Shown here piece after piece: positions 1 through 11,999 of a stretch of 64,000 bases of DNA. Origin of the DNA: Patiria miniata (Eukaryota; Echinodermata; Asteroidea; Valvatida; Asterinidae). The DNA lies in the NCBI RefSeq assembly GCF_015706575.1, contig NW_024037056.1:12475176-12539175 (forward strand), written 5' to 3'. Positions within the stretch are counted from its first letter, which is position 1. Each line of letters opens with the position of its first letter. The notes below the pieces were generated by a model, which made no database searches, was not told where the DNA came from, and worked only from the letters and a program-made list of their open reading frames with translations. The position numbers and the translations under genes are program-made.

Positions 1-1420
1 GACAAAATATATGTAGTGGGCGTTTGACTTGTTCGATTTTAAGAACCAACATTAGCACTTTTTTTCGTTATAAAACACTTTAAAGTAGATATCTTTAAAG
101 ATGTATAACCCGTGCTCTCCAAAAATTGGGTGTTTTTTTCTCCTAATGAATTTTCAAGTATCGGATGTTAAGTTCTACCCCCCAAAAAACCTACTTTTTC
201 CCGATTTTGGGTGTCTGCAACATATAAATACAATGTAATTCAAGAACTAAACATCAGTGGATTGTGTTCAATGTCTCACTCGAAATTGAAAAACTTTGAT
301 ACTATATGTATTTTACATTGATATAGCAAAGGGAATGCATCTTTGAAATGGATATCTCTCTGTGGATTTATTTGACAGCCAAGTACATGTACATGTACAT
401 GTATGGCATTTTTAAAACGCCTGTGTGTCAGTTTTGTGACGTATTGGGATATTGTCTTTATGGACACTCAACTAATTATCATTGAGACAACAGGCGATAG
501 CTTTTTGACTAAAGCTGTCAATTTTTTTCACATGGAAACCACTTGAAGTAATATACGCATGGATAGCCTTCCTTTGTCAGATTGTACATATGATTATATG
601 CATGCACTCGTTATACACGAGCCAAAAAACAAAGGGTTCAAAATTTATTGTTCTGTGTTCTTAGGTTCTTGTTTTAAAAGACAATTTTGTTAATAACACT
701 TGGGGCTATGATTTTTATTATATCTATTGAAAAACAAAAAAATGATTTTAATATTTAGAAAATGTCAGAATTTTTTTTTTTAATGAAACATTTCACTGCT
801 ATTAAAAGTAATATAAGGACCCCAACCTGAATGAAAACAAAAATTGAAAAATGCCCTGCAATGGTTTCGAGAATGTCACACACCTATTTCAGTGACTGTA
901 AGTACTTTCTCGACAGATGTAAAAATTTAGTAATAAATTTAAAAAAATCAATAAATCACAGAGGCAAGTGAATACTTTTAATAAATAAAATTACACAAAG
1001 CAAAGAAATTGACTGCAGGATTCAGGGACTGCAGTAAACATCTCAGCTTATTCGTTAGAATAGGCCTAAACTTTTTCCTTTTTTTATTGAGTCAATACAA
1101 GATGGACATAAGTCACACACTAGCGCATGCTGCAAACAAATACACGTACTGTGTACACATAACAACCCTTCTCCATTGTGCAAAAACTGCATGAAAAACA
1201 AGCCAGATGCTGACTGGCATTACAAAATCCAAAGCTGACAAAAAGGGGCTTAGTAACTGACAGCAACGCAAATGGAATCCCTCCTCTCTCCCGGTATTAT
1301 AAGATGCATGAGACGCACATTAATCAGCCACATGTACACTGCAGCTGAGTCCTTTCTGATTTCAATGATTATAACAAGCGCCGTAACACATTACTGTGGT
1401 GTCATGCATGTACACGGGTG
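1..1420. other. AT-rich stretch, no gene seen
   Basis: No open frame here looks like coding sequence. It is A/T-rich with many homopolymer runs and a short palindromic acatgtacatgt run near 385-402. The sequence is mostly unique within the window. It could be intron or intergenic DNA of the plus-strand gene whose candidate last exon lies at 2054. Confidence 0.5.
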
Positions 1421-2040
1421 AGTAAAAAAAAAAAGCAGAACCCAAACCCTAACAAATATATTTCATATTTAAACAAAAGTATGTAGCACCAAAAATAATA
1501 ATGACTAGAAAGCCAATTTCATAAGCTACTTTTCAGATGAAAAAAAATACTGCATTTGCTCAATCCATTCAAACAATATCACCATTTAAACACAGTGATC
1601 ATAAAACCACTTTCATTCAAAAATGCAATTTCACGAATCGTCGTCACAATCGTCTTTAAAGGTCACCAGGGATAAAACCTCAGTAGAAAAGTTAAAAATA
1701 TTCCAAAAAGTCCTTTTGAAGGCCTGTCTTTTAATCAAAGTGGATTGTATCAATTGTATTGTTTAGGGAGGTTAGTAAAGATATTGTGTGCTACATTTCT
1801 TGACAGTTGTTGAAACAAGTATTCTGTGTCATTTTCTTTGCTGTTCCAAACAGTGAGAACAAGTTTTAGGGTAACTGCATTTAAATGGGGATATTCATTG
1901 AAGGATTGAGCAATTTCAGTCATGTTTTCATCTAAAATTAGTTAATGAAATTGGCTTTCAATCATTTTTGTTTTTGGTAATACGTAATTTTTTTAAATAT
2001 GAAATATATTTTGGGGTTTGGGTTCTGCTATTTTTTACTA
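1421..2040. mobile_element. MITE with long terminal inverted repeats
   Basis: The two ends are inverted copies of about 60-100 bp. The left end reads AGTAAAAAA, then GCAGAACCCAAACCC and a TTTCATATTTAAA stretch; the right end repeats the same words in reverse complement (GGGTTTGGGTTCTGC, then TTTTTTACTA). No transposase frame lies between them, so it is a non-autonomous DNA transposon. No clear target-site duplication was found, so the superfamily is open. Confidence 0.7.
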
Positions 2041-2053
2041 ATCCTGTATGTAG

Positions 2054-2233
2054 TATGGAAGCCTTAACAAATTTAGAGAACATTTTAGACTGTTGTCGAA
2101 GTACTACACTGATAAAGAGGAATTTTACCCGTGTTTGTCGCTAGCTGGTGTACCAGAGCTGGATGCAGTGGAGGAGATACTACCCCTGTGCAGGGAGGGC
2201 AAGGTACCCTGGCGAGACAGGCTGGCATTGTAG
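2054..2233 (+). CDS. Candidate terminal exon of an unidentified gene
   Basis: A 59-codon frame runs from an acceptor-like site to a TAG at 2231-2233. The acceptor at 2052-2053 is preceded by a TACTAAT branch-point-like word. The translation is protein-like and mixed (pieces such as SKYYTDKEEFYPC and EGKVPWRDRLAL), unlike the low-complexity frames around it. I do not recognise the family. No partner exon was found upstream in 1-2050, which is largely taken up by a MITE ending 14 bp before the exon, so the rest would have to lie outside the window. It may instead be an exon fossil or a chance frame. Confidence 0.35.
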   Translation, partial: YGSLNKFREHFRLLSKYYTDKEEFYPCLSLAGVPELDAVEEILPLCREGKVPWRDRLAL

Positions 2234-2339
2234 CCTTTGTAGGTTGCTGGCAGCAACTTGTCCACTTTGTGGCCATTTTTCTGGTTCAAATTCATAAAAA
2301 AATAATAACTTTCGTATTATTTATTTTACAGACAAGACC

Positions 2340-2560
2340 TTTAAAGGTAGTCGAGTTGATCATTTGCAGCTATCCAAAAAGTAACTGACAAAAATTGTTG
2401 AAAAGCTTACTTGTTTTAAAGACAGTAAATATTGGCACTGAATTCCCTGTGAAATTATTTTTTTCTGGTGATAAAAGAAGGCCATTTCCAAGGATGTGTC
2501 AAGTGACACATTTTTGGAAATTTCCGTCAGTAGTTGGCTTGTAATTCTGGCTCCACTAAT
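2340..2560 (+). mobile_element. Partial piggyBac-type MITE, family A
   Basis: It starts at a TTAA followed by AGGTAG and shares the words ATCATTTGCAGCTATCC and AAAGTAACTG with copies at 31200-31735, 36107-36600 and (inverted) 46943-47467. Similarity fades near 2560, so this copy is truncated at its right end. Confidence 0.65.
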
Positions 2561-2785
2561 TGGTTTTAATGTGACAATTTTGTGAAGAACAGCACTGCTG
2601 TTGTAAAGAATTAAGAAACATGCAAATATCGACATCGTGAATAATAATTACATAGAAAAAGACTAAAAGAAACAGCATAGATTGTAATTTAAAGATAATA
2701 GTTCAATCACACTTTGCCTAAATTAAAGACATTATATAACCAAAAAAGAAAAAAGTACATTCTTTACTGTGTTTTCTTCACTTAC

Positions 2786-5700
2786 CTTTTTATTAGCTGC
2801 TTTAAATTTGGAAATGTCAAAGCCTTCCTTTTCCTGTACAGTTATAAAACAAAATATTAGTAAACATGATTTTTTTTTCAGGAAATAATGATTTAGCACG
2901 CATTGTTTTTGAATTAACTGCATTTGTACTTCTGAAGCATGGTAAATTGAAAGCTGGAATGACAAATAATAAACTGTCATCAAAACTCGGAAAGTGCATA
3001 ACAGCAAATACAACGTTTAGGCCTACAAAACTGTATCCTAAATAATGAAAATGACCAAAAATTTGACTGTTCTTGGATCTAGGACAAATATTGCAAAATT
3101 CACTGCAAAAAAGAAAAGAAAAAGCACTCAAGCTTATTTAGGGAGGATACATAGGCCTACTTGTGATAAATCTGTTTGATTATTTTGTGTTGTCCAAAGC
3201 TCATTAAAGCAGCATGAATCAGTCAGGTTTTCAACTTGGGCCAAGTGAAAAAAATAAACCAGTCTCTTCAAGTGTCCTCGCCCGCTTCCTTTGTTTCTGC
3301 CTGCCTCTGTTGTTTTGCAATATATTTTGCAAAATTGTCAATAGTTTGTCTTTTTTATATGTTTCCAACAAAATTGTAGAGCTTTGTAAAAAGGGTGAAG
3401 GCTCCTTGGACACAATTTTGGATCAGCAAAAGAGTCAAGAAAATGGGGAAATTCTTAGCCTTCTTGGTGAAAAAATTGAGAGAAAAAAAAATCAAGTGCA
3501 TTTGCGCCTCCTTCATTTTTCCAAACAGCTCGGACGCGAAACTGTTATTTTTTTTACTCAGCTTTTAAAAAAATCTGTCAAAAGCCCATCTCTCAGATAA
3601 GGCCAAATAAAAAAAATCATGTTTAGCGTCCTGCCTTTTTGAAAAAAAAGAAAGGAGGAGGCCCTTTTTTTTCAAAGTGGCCGACCTTCAAGATGACCGC
3701 CTGCTTTTTTTAAATGGCCGCCACTTGGACTCAGGAAATGATCATACCAGCTTTATATTGGCTAGATGCAACGGACAAATAGGCCAAAAAGATTTCACTG
3801 TTTAAAAGTTATCTTTCTTTTTTTTTCAATAAAAAAAAAAAGGAGACGGCCTCCAAAAAGGAAGCAGGCGGGGACGCTAAACATGTTTTTTTGTGTATGT
3901 GGCCTAAGAGTAGACAAATCCCTCCATTTCAATCAAAAAATGAGGATTAATGTTGCATATCAGGGAAATCATCAAAAATATGGAAAACATGTGTGATTTT
4001 TTTGACGCTTTTATAAATCCCCTGGGCAATATGTGAATTTTAGAAAATGATATTTGATACAGGTATGATATTTGACGATCAGGGAAAAGGAAGGAAAAAT
4101 AAGTCCCCCAAAAAAAGGACTTTAGATGTCATGCAAATAACTGTTCTCAGTATTCTTCAATTTTAAGTTCTTTTTTCTTTCTTTTTTGGTCTCTATTTCA
4201 GTCCACTTTAAAATAAATGGGGAATTTTACCCCCAAAATGGCTGTTAAATATATAAAATGCAATTTAGAATTGTATTCAAATGTAACAATATTTTTATTT
4301 GATGAGTCAAGATAGGGTTACCAAGGAGGTGTGGCCTTGCTATCAACTGCATTTTACATCATACTCTACAGTCGTTACTATGGCAACACGACCAGAAAAA
4401 CTCATTATTTTTTTTATTCCAATTTTTGTAACAAGAAAAGCTTGGTGATCTTTAAAATTCCCCCATGATGAGCAGTATGTCTATTTACGATACAGGCTTC
4501 ATTTTTTTTACGAATATATTTTTTATATATTGTCTATTTTGGATTTTACAAAGTTTTGCTATATGGAGAAGCAATTATGTACATATTTTTTTTAATGACT
4601 TCTAAAATTGCAGTTTTAATTTATGTATCTGAAAAAAAGTGTTGTTTGATTAAAATCATGTACATCATGTCAAGCACCTTGAATAGTAAGTTCATGGAGG
4701 AATAAAACGAATGTTACAAATATAAAACAATCATAACTATTTAAATTTCAAAATATTATCACAAAAGCAAATTACAGATATTCAGCATTTTCTTTTTCAT
4801 TTTCAATGCCATGATTGTTTTTCTACAGGATATAGTGCACTGCATAGTTATAGGCCTATTGATGTGTTCTGCAGAGTACGTGCAGTTTATGCCAGTAAGT
4901 TAAAAATATATATTAAAAACCCCAACATTATTATGGAAATATCTAATTGGATTTGCCAAGATTCCCATATCTGGCCCATCACTTGTCATTCTGTGCACAA
5001 ACCGTATGAGGGTTTTAACTGTTTTCTTGGTAAATACTTTATCATTTTCCTGGCTAAAGTTGACTTTTTAGGACTTTCTGATGTTCTGAAGGGAAACATT
5101 AGTGATGACCAGATATCGGAATCTCTCCTTATTTTTTTACTAGATCCCTTCCCCCAAGAACCTTGACATACTGGAAATGGTAAACATTTCTGATGAAATA
5201 GACTCTGTTGTTTTTCTGGGGGGATGGGGGGGGGGAGGTAAGTTTTAGGTTAAGATCAGAGTACTACTACTAGTACTAGACCCATCCCGAATTACTTTGC
5301 TTGACTGACTTACTTGCAATGCGGGTTCTTCCCATTTCATCTCTTTTCTTTCCTCCTGAAATGGCTGGTGATCTAAATTTTGCCTCATCCGCATCATCGA
5401 CCCTTCATCTCGAGATGCTCCCCGTGATAGACCGGTTGCGGAGGAATGAGCTGCGGACTCGGCCTCGGTACGATGGGGAGGAACCCAAGTGTCCTGGTAC
5501 CGGTCCCTGAGTGCTTGTTCCTGGTGGGCTAAATCTTCGGGCCTCTTCCAGATGGATAACGGGTTTTCCAGACTTTTGGCAGCAAGGGGTGGAGGGATGC
5601 GGGGGGCAGGTCTGGTGGTGGGCAGCTGCTGGTCACAGCGATGTTGTGCTTTTTGATGTTGGCGCTCCATGTGTGTTAAATGTTGGTGATGGAATTGTGG

Positions 5701-6216
5701 GTCCTGTTGTTTCTGTAGAGTTGGAAATGTGTCGTGTTGGTGAAGCTGTTCCAGATGAAAAGTTGGCTGCACGGGCCCACTCGATGTGCGCTCCGTACCT
5801 GCACCGGGCACAACTGAGGAGCACACCGAGGATTTTTTTCTCCTCTGCGAGGCATCCACCACGGAGCTGTGCCCCTCCATCACGTGGTCGATCTCCCCGC
5901 AAAACTTGTAAAAAGCGGCGTCGTCGGACTCCAAACTCGACTTTGCGCTCGGGATTAACTCGTCCTCGCTGGCACTCGTCTCTGAAAACAATTTATGAGT
6001 TTTCTTTTTCATCTTTTCCTCCTCTGTCATCGCGGTTGCGTCGATGTGATCGGTTGATCGCTTTACGGGTTTGTTTTGGTGTGGATCGGCGGCTTGGGAT
6101 GAACTGCGGTGCCGGGTGATCGAACCACGAGGGCCCGGCGAGCTCCCGCAAGCATCGGCGCCCGTGATCTGAGTCGAGGGCTCCTCGCTAGAATCTGTGC
6201 TGGCTCCGCTGCCCAT
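2786..6216 (-). CDS. Unidentified protein with myristoylation-type N-terminus, partial
   Basis: Two exons are visible. Exon 1 (6216 down to 5314, 301 codons) starts MGSGAS, the MGxxxS form recognised by N-myristoyltransferase, so membrane attachment is likely. It ends at a consensus donor (GCAA|GTAAGT) in phase 0. A 48-nt exon (2833-2786) has a pyrimidine-rich acceptor ending TACAG and an AAG|GTAAGT donor, also phase 0-0, and adds EKEGFDISKFKAANKK. The protein is hydrophilic, rich in Ser, Gln and His, with an EEEKMKKK charged patch near residue 70 and a better-ordered stretch (DDAAFYKFCGEIDHVMEG) near 100-117. No known domain is recognised. The N-terminus recalls cystin-1 (also MGSGSS), but I cannot align the rest. 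Further 3' exons were not found. Reading past the 48-nt exon gives a stop near 2732, a possible alternative end. The other possibility is that the two exons belong to different genes. Confidence 0.6.
3239..3561 (+). mobile_element. Harbinger-like MITE copy (GGCC ends), degraded
   Basis: It begins GGCCAAGTGAAAAAAATAAA and shares ordered blocks (TTTGCAATATATTTTGC, GATCAGCAAAAGAGTC, CGGACGCGAAACTGTTATTTT) with the reverse-strand copy at 22940-23221 and more distantly with 10440-10645. The right end is eroded. The 128-codon open frame here is transposon sequence, not a gene. Confidence 0.6.
3601..3904. mobile_element. PIF/Harbinger-type foldback MITE
   Basis: It begins GGCCAAATAAAAAAAATCAT and ends in the reverse complement-like ACATGTTTTTTTGTGTATGTGGCC region. 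The arms share GTTTAGCGTCC/GGACGCTAAAC. It is flanked on both sides by TAA (3598-3600 and 3905-3907), the TWA target duplication typical of PIF/Harbinger. There is no coding capacity. Confidence 0.75.
4960..5123. mobile_element. Short MITE, GATTCCCATATC ends
   Basis: The ends GATTCCCATATC and GATATCGGAATC are inverted repeats. The interior shares CCATCACTTGTCA, GTGCACAAACC and TTGACTTTTTAGGACTT with the copy at 43499-43701, and the same terminal repeats bound that copy. No gene is inside. Confidence 0.65.
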
Positions 6217-8736
6217 GTTCCCGTAAAATACCGCATCTGGGTCCGAACAAACACAAGGTTGACAACAAGCACAGGGTTGTTATTTGTTATCAACCCCTTA
6301 CATAAGTCAGACGTGCACTGATGAGCAGCAGGCTCTTTGCAAGTCGAATAATCCAATCCGTTTGAACGTCATTTCTAACACTAGCATAGCTTAATCACTT
6401 CTCGCAATTGACGTCAGAACGCCCCGGCCCGCAACGGCTCAGCCGGCGGCCTGATCGATGATGGACGGCTCGGGAGGGACCCTTCAATCGCACGATGATG
6501 GTTTTTCTTGATGGATTCTCGATTAAATAAAGGCAGCAACATAAATTGCGTTTTGAATGTGCCCATATTAAAGAATACATCAGTAACATCACCAAGACTG
6601 ACCCTAAAAAGCTTGCACGAGTGCACTTAGGCAAACAGTCAGTTTCACTACCGTAAAAAAATCGATTAGGCCTAGGCCCACGGAACTCAATCAACCGTGT
6701 TTATTGAGTTCCGTAAATAGATCCGTGTTTGCTCGGGCTTCTAAGCCAAAAATCAATACTTGAACAAGGAAACTTTTCTTTCACGAGAGGACGAACATTT
6801 GTTGCTCCTTGCAGTACCCGGTTCGTAAGTGAGACCAGCCGAAAGATTTAACAGACAAAGCAGTCAATAACGCGCACTGGGTTAAATAAATCTCACGAAT
6901 CTTGACAGCACAATAACAATAAAAATTAAATCATTCTTAGAAGTTAGACCCTAGGCCTAGTTTATTTTTCTTTCAATAAAAAAAGCTAACGCCAAGCCTT
7001 GCATAAATTCACATACAAACCTCGAAATTGCGTTATTCATCACAGCTCAACTTCAGCATTACAAGATAAGCAAAACAATGAAGGTTTTTTGGAGAAACTT
7101 GCAGGGTCGACTTTGACGAGAAAACAAAAATTACTGTTTTTCTTGTGTTGTTGCTATGTGCGACCCATTCTCATTTATGGGTAATTGGTAAAAACAATTA
7201 AAAGTGTAAAGTTAAAATTAAGGTCAAGTTTACTCCTAAAATAGACATTAAGAAAAATGCTGTCATAATCTTTAAACGAAACATAACATTTCGTCTCCGC
7301 ATTTGGCGTTAAGAATCAACCCATAACGTAAACTAAGAAATTTGAGAGTGCACTTGAAATGCAACTCCCGGTTCAATAGAATGGTACTGACCTCATAACT
7401 TCCAGCCAATCAGCGCACGTACATTGTTGGTGGGTATTTAAAAATGGCGCGGCCGGCGACTTCGCTGTAGTGGTGACCACGTGGTTTGTAAGTTGTCAGT
7501 TTCAAAGTTTGTTCATGTATTAAAAGTTCACAATAATAAACATTATAAGGCATTACAAAGGAATGAAAATCAACCTTTTTTGCAGGGTGTATTTGTGAAG
7601 GGCAGCTAGGGCTCAAAGTTCTCAAAGTTGATGATCCACTTTTGGGTAAAATTTCACAGATCGGTATAAACAAGTTTCAATCCAAAAAAATTAAAAATAC
7701 GGTATCTATATGACACAGTATAACTGAACTTGAAGGTGTAGAAAGATATGTTCGCTCTCAAATAAATTGTTTTATGTAAAAAAAAAAAATTAATGCACTC
7801 GTCATCCTACGCTGATTGAGGGCGCTCTAATGATAAATAAACGACAAAGCCTGTTGACAACATCATCGGTGTATTTATTGCGCAGTTAATATTTTGTCGC
7901 CGCTGTTTTTTGTCAGTAAATCCACGCAGATAAAGGTAAGATTTTGCGATCTTGTTATCAGTGATCATGGTGATAGCGTGATAAAGATTAGTGTCACCAC
8001 TCTGCCGTCTATGTGAAATTTGAGGCTTTTGTCGGGGGAGATCGAAAAGAAAATGCATTTTTTTAATGTAAATGGATTGGTAATGTGAAATCAATAGGCA
8101 GAATGGAAACTGGCCAGACCTGTCTAAATTTTACGCTGTAGCTATTGTTACGGCAGTCGACCGTCTGGTTCCCTGACCTAATAATATTTAACGTCAGGAT
8201 TTTTAGCTCTTGGAACCAGACTTTCAACCAAATGGTTCTCGGACTGTATTTCCCTTTTAAAAAAAAATCCTCCAAAACACAGATTAAGAAGAAAAGGAAA
8301 TCTACCGAAAAAATGTTGAAACCTTACGCCACTTTTTTCTGCATATGTCATCTCAATGAAGGTCATTCATTGCAAATATGACGATAATTCTAGAAGTATT
8401 GACGATAAGAAACGAGTCTAAGATTGAGAAACAAAAGTTTGTTAAGGTCGATGATCTCTTAATTTCTCTCAGTTTGAATAAATAAAACACTTTTCAGGTT
8501 GCTGATGCCAATTATGCACAATGGAATGTAGAAACATGTCTCTAAAGTTGCATTCCATTTACGCACAGTTTGGGAATACATGTATGTTATCTTTTTTCTC
8601 TGGATTAATTCCTGGAATTTTATAACAGGGCTGTTGTATAGAATATAGCTTTTTATTTGTGTAATTCATTGGTCGGGTTGTTCATTTCTGTAGTCCTGTG
8701 TTTGTCATTTTGTGGTAAATTTTTGGTTTTGTTTTA
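6217..8736. other. Upstream spacer of the minus-strand gene
   Basis: The part next to the start codon (6217-6500) is GC-richer and likely holds the 5' UTR and promoter of the minus-strand gene. No TATA box was recognised there. Beyond it the DNA is AT-rich. A hairpin at 8167-8222 pairs GTCTGGTTCC with GGAACCAGAC, a motif also found inside the family B MITEs. No coding exon was seen. Confidence 0.45.
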
Positions 8737-9302
8737 GCACCATCAATATCTCTATATCAGAATTGTCAATAATCGATATATCAGAAATCCAATATCGAGA
8801 ATACTCGACTTATATCTCATGTAAAGACCATAAAGATGATACTTTGATTAAATAATTTAAAAAAAGAAGAATATATAGTCCCAATTTTCCACGGCTTTCT
8901 CTGGAGCATATTGCTCACTTGTAAAACAAATCTCAACACTGACAGTTTATCAAGAACGGGCAGTTTCTTTTGAGGTTTTACATTGGGGAGACCGCAAATT
9001 CCAGCGAACGCAGAGCACAAAGCGACGCCGCTTGGCGACGTTTTTATTTCGAGTCACAAGCACAAGTTCCCACCAAGTTTTATTTTATGTTACATATTAA
9101 GTGAAACTGAAACACAAAGTAAACGCAAAAAAGGGAGCCCTTATTTTGACGATAATCTCAGTGATGCATTTTCCATGTTCTTGACATCATTCCTTAATAT
9201 CGAAAATTGTGATATTCCAATATGATTAAAAAAATTGCTATCGGTGATATCAATATCAAAATAATATCGAAAAATCGAGTAATATCGAATTCAACGGTGC
9301 TT
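8737..9302. mobile_element. Possible MITE with AGCACC/GGTGCT ends
   Basis: The interval is bounded by AGCACCATCAATATC at the left and a GAATTCAACGGTGCT end at the right. Both subterminal zones are full of ATATCGA-type words in opposite orientation. No target duplication or transposase frame could be made out, so it is only a likely non-autonomous element. Confidence 0.4.
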
Positions 9303-10119
9303 AATACTGACATGTGATAAGAATTATCAAAGTGCGTCAGTTGACATTTGATACAAATTATTGGCAAACATGACCATTGACACCGGATATTTCCTACATT
9401 AAAAATAGTTAATAAGTGGAATATTTGAAATAATTTCTGCCTGTTTTCACAGTCATTAAAAATTGTCATCCGACGTTTTGAGTCAGGGGTTAAATTTTTT
9501 GAGTTTGTCAATATTTGTCTGTTTTTTGCAAAACGGCGTTTTCAGTCACGGGTTGCATTTTTATAGTTTGTCAATATTTGTGTGACCTGCGCACACAAGT
9601 TTGTTTGTCTGGTCGATAAATCCTCATTTCCTGTTTGGCTTGTTATCGTGGGTTCAACCAACTTTTGTCAATTTATAGTTCACTTGTCATGCAGGAATTT
9701 ACTTTGCTATAAATGGTAGGGTTGTGCTGAAATAAACTGATATTCGAATATTTGTTCTCCACTGAATATATCTGAATATCAGTTTTTGTGTCGCATATAT
9801 AAACAAAGTTTCTGAGACACTTACCTTAATTCTGTGTTACTGTTCACACTGGAAGTACTTGTGGGGTAGGCCTAATGCACACAACGGGGACAAACATGCC
9901 GACTTGTACCCCACAATTTTTCCTTTGAAAAACGGTACCCAGAAGTGAATTCTAGAGAAAAGGGATAAAAAGAAAACAATAAAAGTACCCCAGAACTCCC
10001 ATATGCTGGAACGTCCGTAGAACTAGACCAGTATGTACAAAAAGCTTTGAAAAAAATGTATAACTTCTACATGCTTTCTTGGATTCTGACGAAACTTAGA
10101 TGCAGTGACCCTTGGGTGG

Positions 10120-10340
10120 GAAGACACAATTCTTCATCGGATTACTGAGGTCAAAGGTTATGTAGGGGTCATTAGAGGTCATTGTTCAAATATGCTTCAA
10201 ATGTTTCCTTGTCTACTGAATTTGACGGATTTTCATGTAGCTTAGATGGAGTGATCCTGGTGGGGGGTTCATCGTAATTCTTTCAAAACTGGAGGTCAAA
10301 GGTCATGTAGAGGTCATTTGAGGTCATTGCACAAAATCTG
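10120..10340 (+). repeat. Diverged tandem repeat with AGGTCA half-sites
   Basis: Two diverged units carry GAGGTCAAAGGT, then GTAGGGGTCAT or GTAGAGGTCAT, then GAGGTCATT. The second contains a perfect AGGTCA-A-AGGTCA direct repeat at 10293-10305. The same unit occurs twice in an intron at 16095-16310, so this is a dispersed repeat. Confidence 0.6.
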
Positions 10341-10439
10341 ACTTTTTTAAGAACCCCATATAATACGGATCGACTGCGGGAAAAGGCAACACATGCAGTC
10401 TGCGGACCACTTGTTTCTGTAAATTCATGTAAATTCATA

Positions 10440-10645
10440 CATTTGCAGTATATGTTGCACAGTATTGTCAACATATTTGTCTTTTTAATTTTATTTGTTT
10501 CCAACAAAATTTTAGCTGTGTAGAAAGGGTAACAGCTCTTTTGAACATAATTTGGGGAGGGGGGGGGGGGAATGCCCACCTTCTCATATTTTTCAAAAGA
10601 TCGGACAAGAAATTATGTATTGTTTTCACTATTACTAGTGACCAA
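10440..10645 (+). repeat. Degraded copy of the 3239/22940 MITE
   Basis: It shares TTGTCTTTTTAATTTTATTTGTTTCCAACAAAATTT-like order and a GATCGGACAAGAAA block with 3239-3561. The ends are no longer recognisable. Confidence 0.4.
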
Positions 10646-11159
10646 GTGTTGTTTTGGCAAAATACAGAAATCTGAATGTCCAAGTCCCTTTTGTATTTTT
10701 CCTGGAAAAAAAATTAACCTTTTACAAAATATCTCCAAACATGTACAGTATACAGTCCTGTAATATATCCATGCGATATAAAGTAGACAAAGAATCAACA
10801 AAATATGCATGTACAGGGTACGCATCTTCCTGCTTTCACTTTCATTATTCACTCCGTAATAAATTATGAACTGTATGTGGAGTATAGTGTTCCGTTTAAT
10901 AATTGAGTTTTTATAGGAGATAAAAGGGTGTTATTGTCTCTAGTACAGTGTAGTTGTCATGAATAATGTATGCTGTGTCATGTACGTATACTGTATGTAT
11001 ACATGTTCAGGATAGGAAGGGATAGATTGATAACACTTGAATGCACAAATTTCTACTCGTGCATGTTCTTGTTGAACAAAAACACTGTACTTCAAACATG
11101 GCTGCCTTGCAAATGACTCTCAATTATTTGTGGTTTTGCACTATCTGGAAATATGTTGT

Positions 11160-11405
11160 TTCTGTCATAATTGTAAAAGGTAAAAAGGTAAAGGTCCCAT
11201 ATTAGTCATTATTGGCCGTAGGGGCAGTGGGATGTTAGAGGTCCACTGTGTCTTGGGCGCGGCATATGAGTGGCGGGGCCCAGTCCTCTCCTCTCTTGCC
11301 TACCCTGAACGAATCAGAGTTTTCCAGTTTTTGGTTCGAATGGGATTCGAACCGCCAACCTTCCACTCCGTATATATGCAAGCTCTTACCACCCAGCTAC
11401 ATGCC
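11160..11405 (-). repeat. tRNA-derived SINE
   Basis: Read on the minus strand, it starts with a tRNA-like head: GTAGCTGGGTGGTAAGAGC (A-box/D-arm) and GGTTCGAATCC (B-box). It runs through a GC-rich body and ends in a GGTAAAGG-type tail, seen on the plus strand as aaggtaaaaaggtaaagg at about 11175-11194. A real tRNA is unlikely because the acceptor stem is absent. Confidence 0.65.
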
Positions 11406-11999
11406 CTCTGTTACCAAAATAAAATAATTTTTCACAAAATTACATGTACATGCACATGTGCCATACAATTTATATCTATCCATTGGTTTATTTAGATTAA
11501 CATTGACTGTGAAAGGTTTTGGAGAAAGTACAAAGTGCCAATTTTCAGGGCATAATTCTCTATAAACATGATAAACAAACTATCGTTATCTGAGCCTGCT
11601 ATCATTGTACAGTTAAGATTGTGGAGGATATTGTTTTTTAAAAGGGAAGTTAAGACTGATTTCCTTAAGGATTGACTGCTCGCACAGCTCATCTCAAGCG
11701 GGGTTCGGGCAATAGCGCAAACCATGGAGGAATGTGTTCTTATTCCTCCATGCGCAAACCTACAAATTGTGCCCATCATATACAGATCAATCAGTTAAAA
11801 ACCTTTCATTTTTCCAATCCAACTCCAGTCGCTGGACCAAAGCACCGGCTTGTTTACTAGCCCAGGCCTATGACTAAACTACAAGAGCTTTATACCATCT
11901 AAAAACAGACATGATGTATTTGTTTTTTTACGTACACGTGTACAACTGTATTGCACAACCCCTTGGTGCATACGGTGACCATCAAAATACACCACACAC
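11406..11999. other. Spacer, no gene seen
   Basis: Short open frames occur on both strands but none has protein-like composition or splice sites. No repeat shared with the rest of the window was spotted. Confidence 0.4.

Larger units (their letters stand above)
2834..5313. other. Intron of the unidentified minus-strand gene, repeat-filled
   Basis: This is AT-rich DNA between the two minus-strand exons. Besides the three transposon copies listed separately (3239-3561, 3601-3904, 4960-5123), no coding exon or RNA gene was seen. The open frames at 3214-3600 and 3766-3996 lie in transposon sequence. Confidence 0.5.

Noticed and set aside
3214-3600. 128-codon plus-strand open frame
   Set aside because: It lies in a Harbinger-like MITE that recurs at 22940-23221 and has no protein family resemblance.
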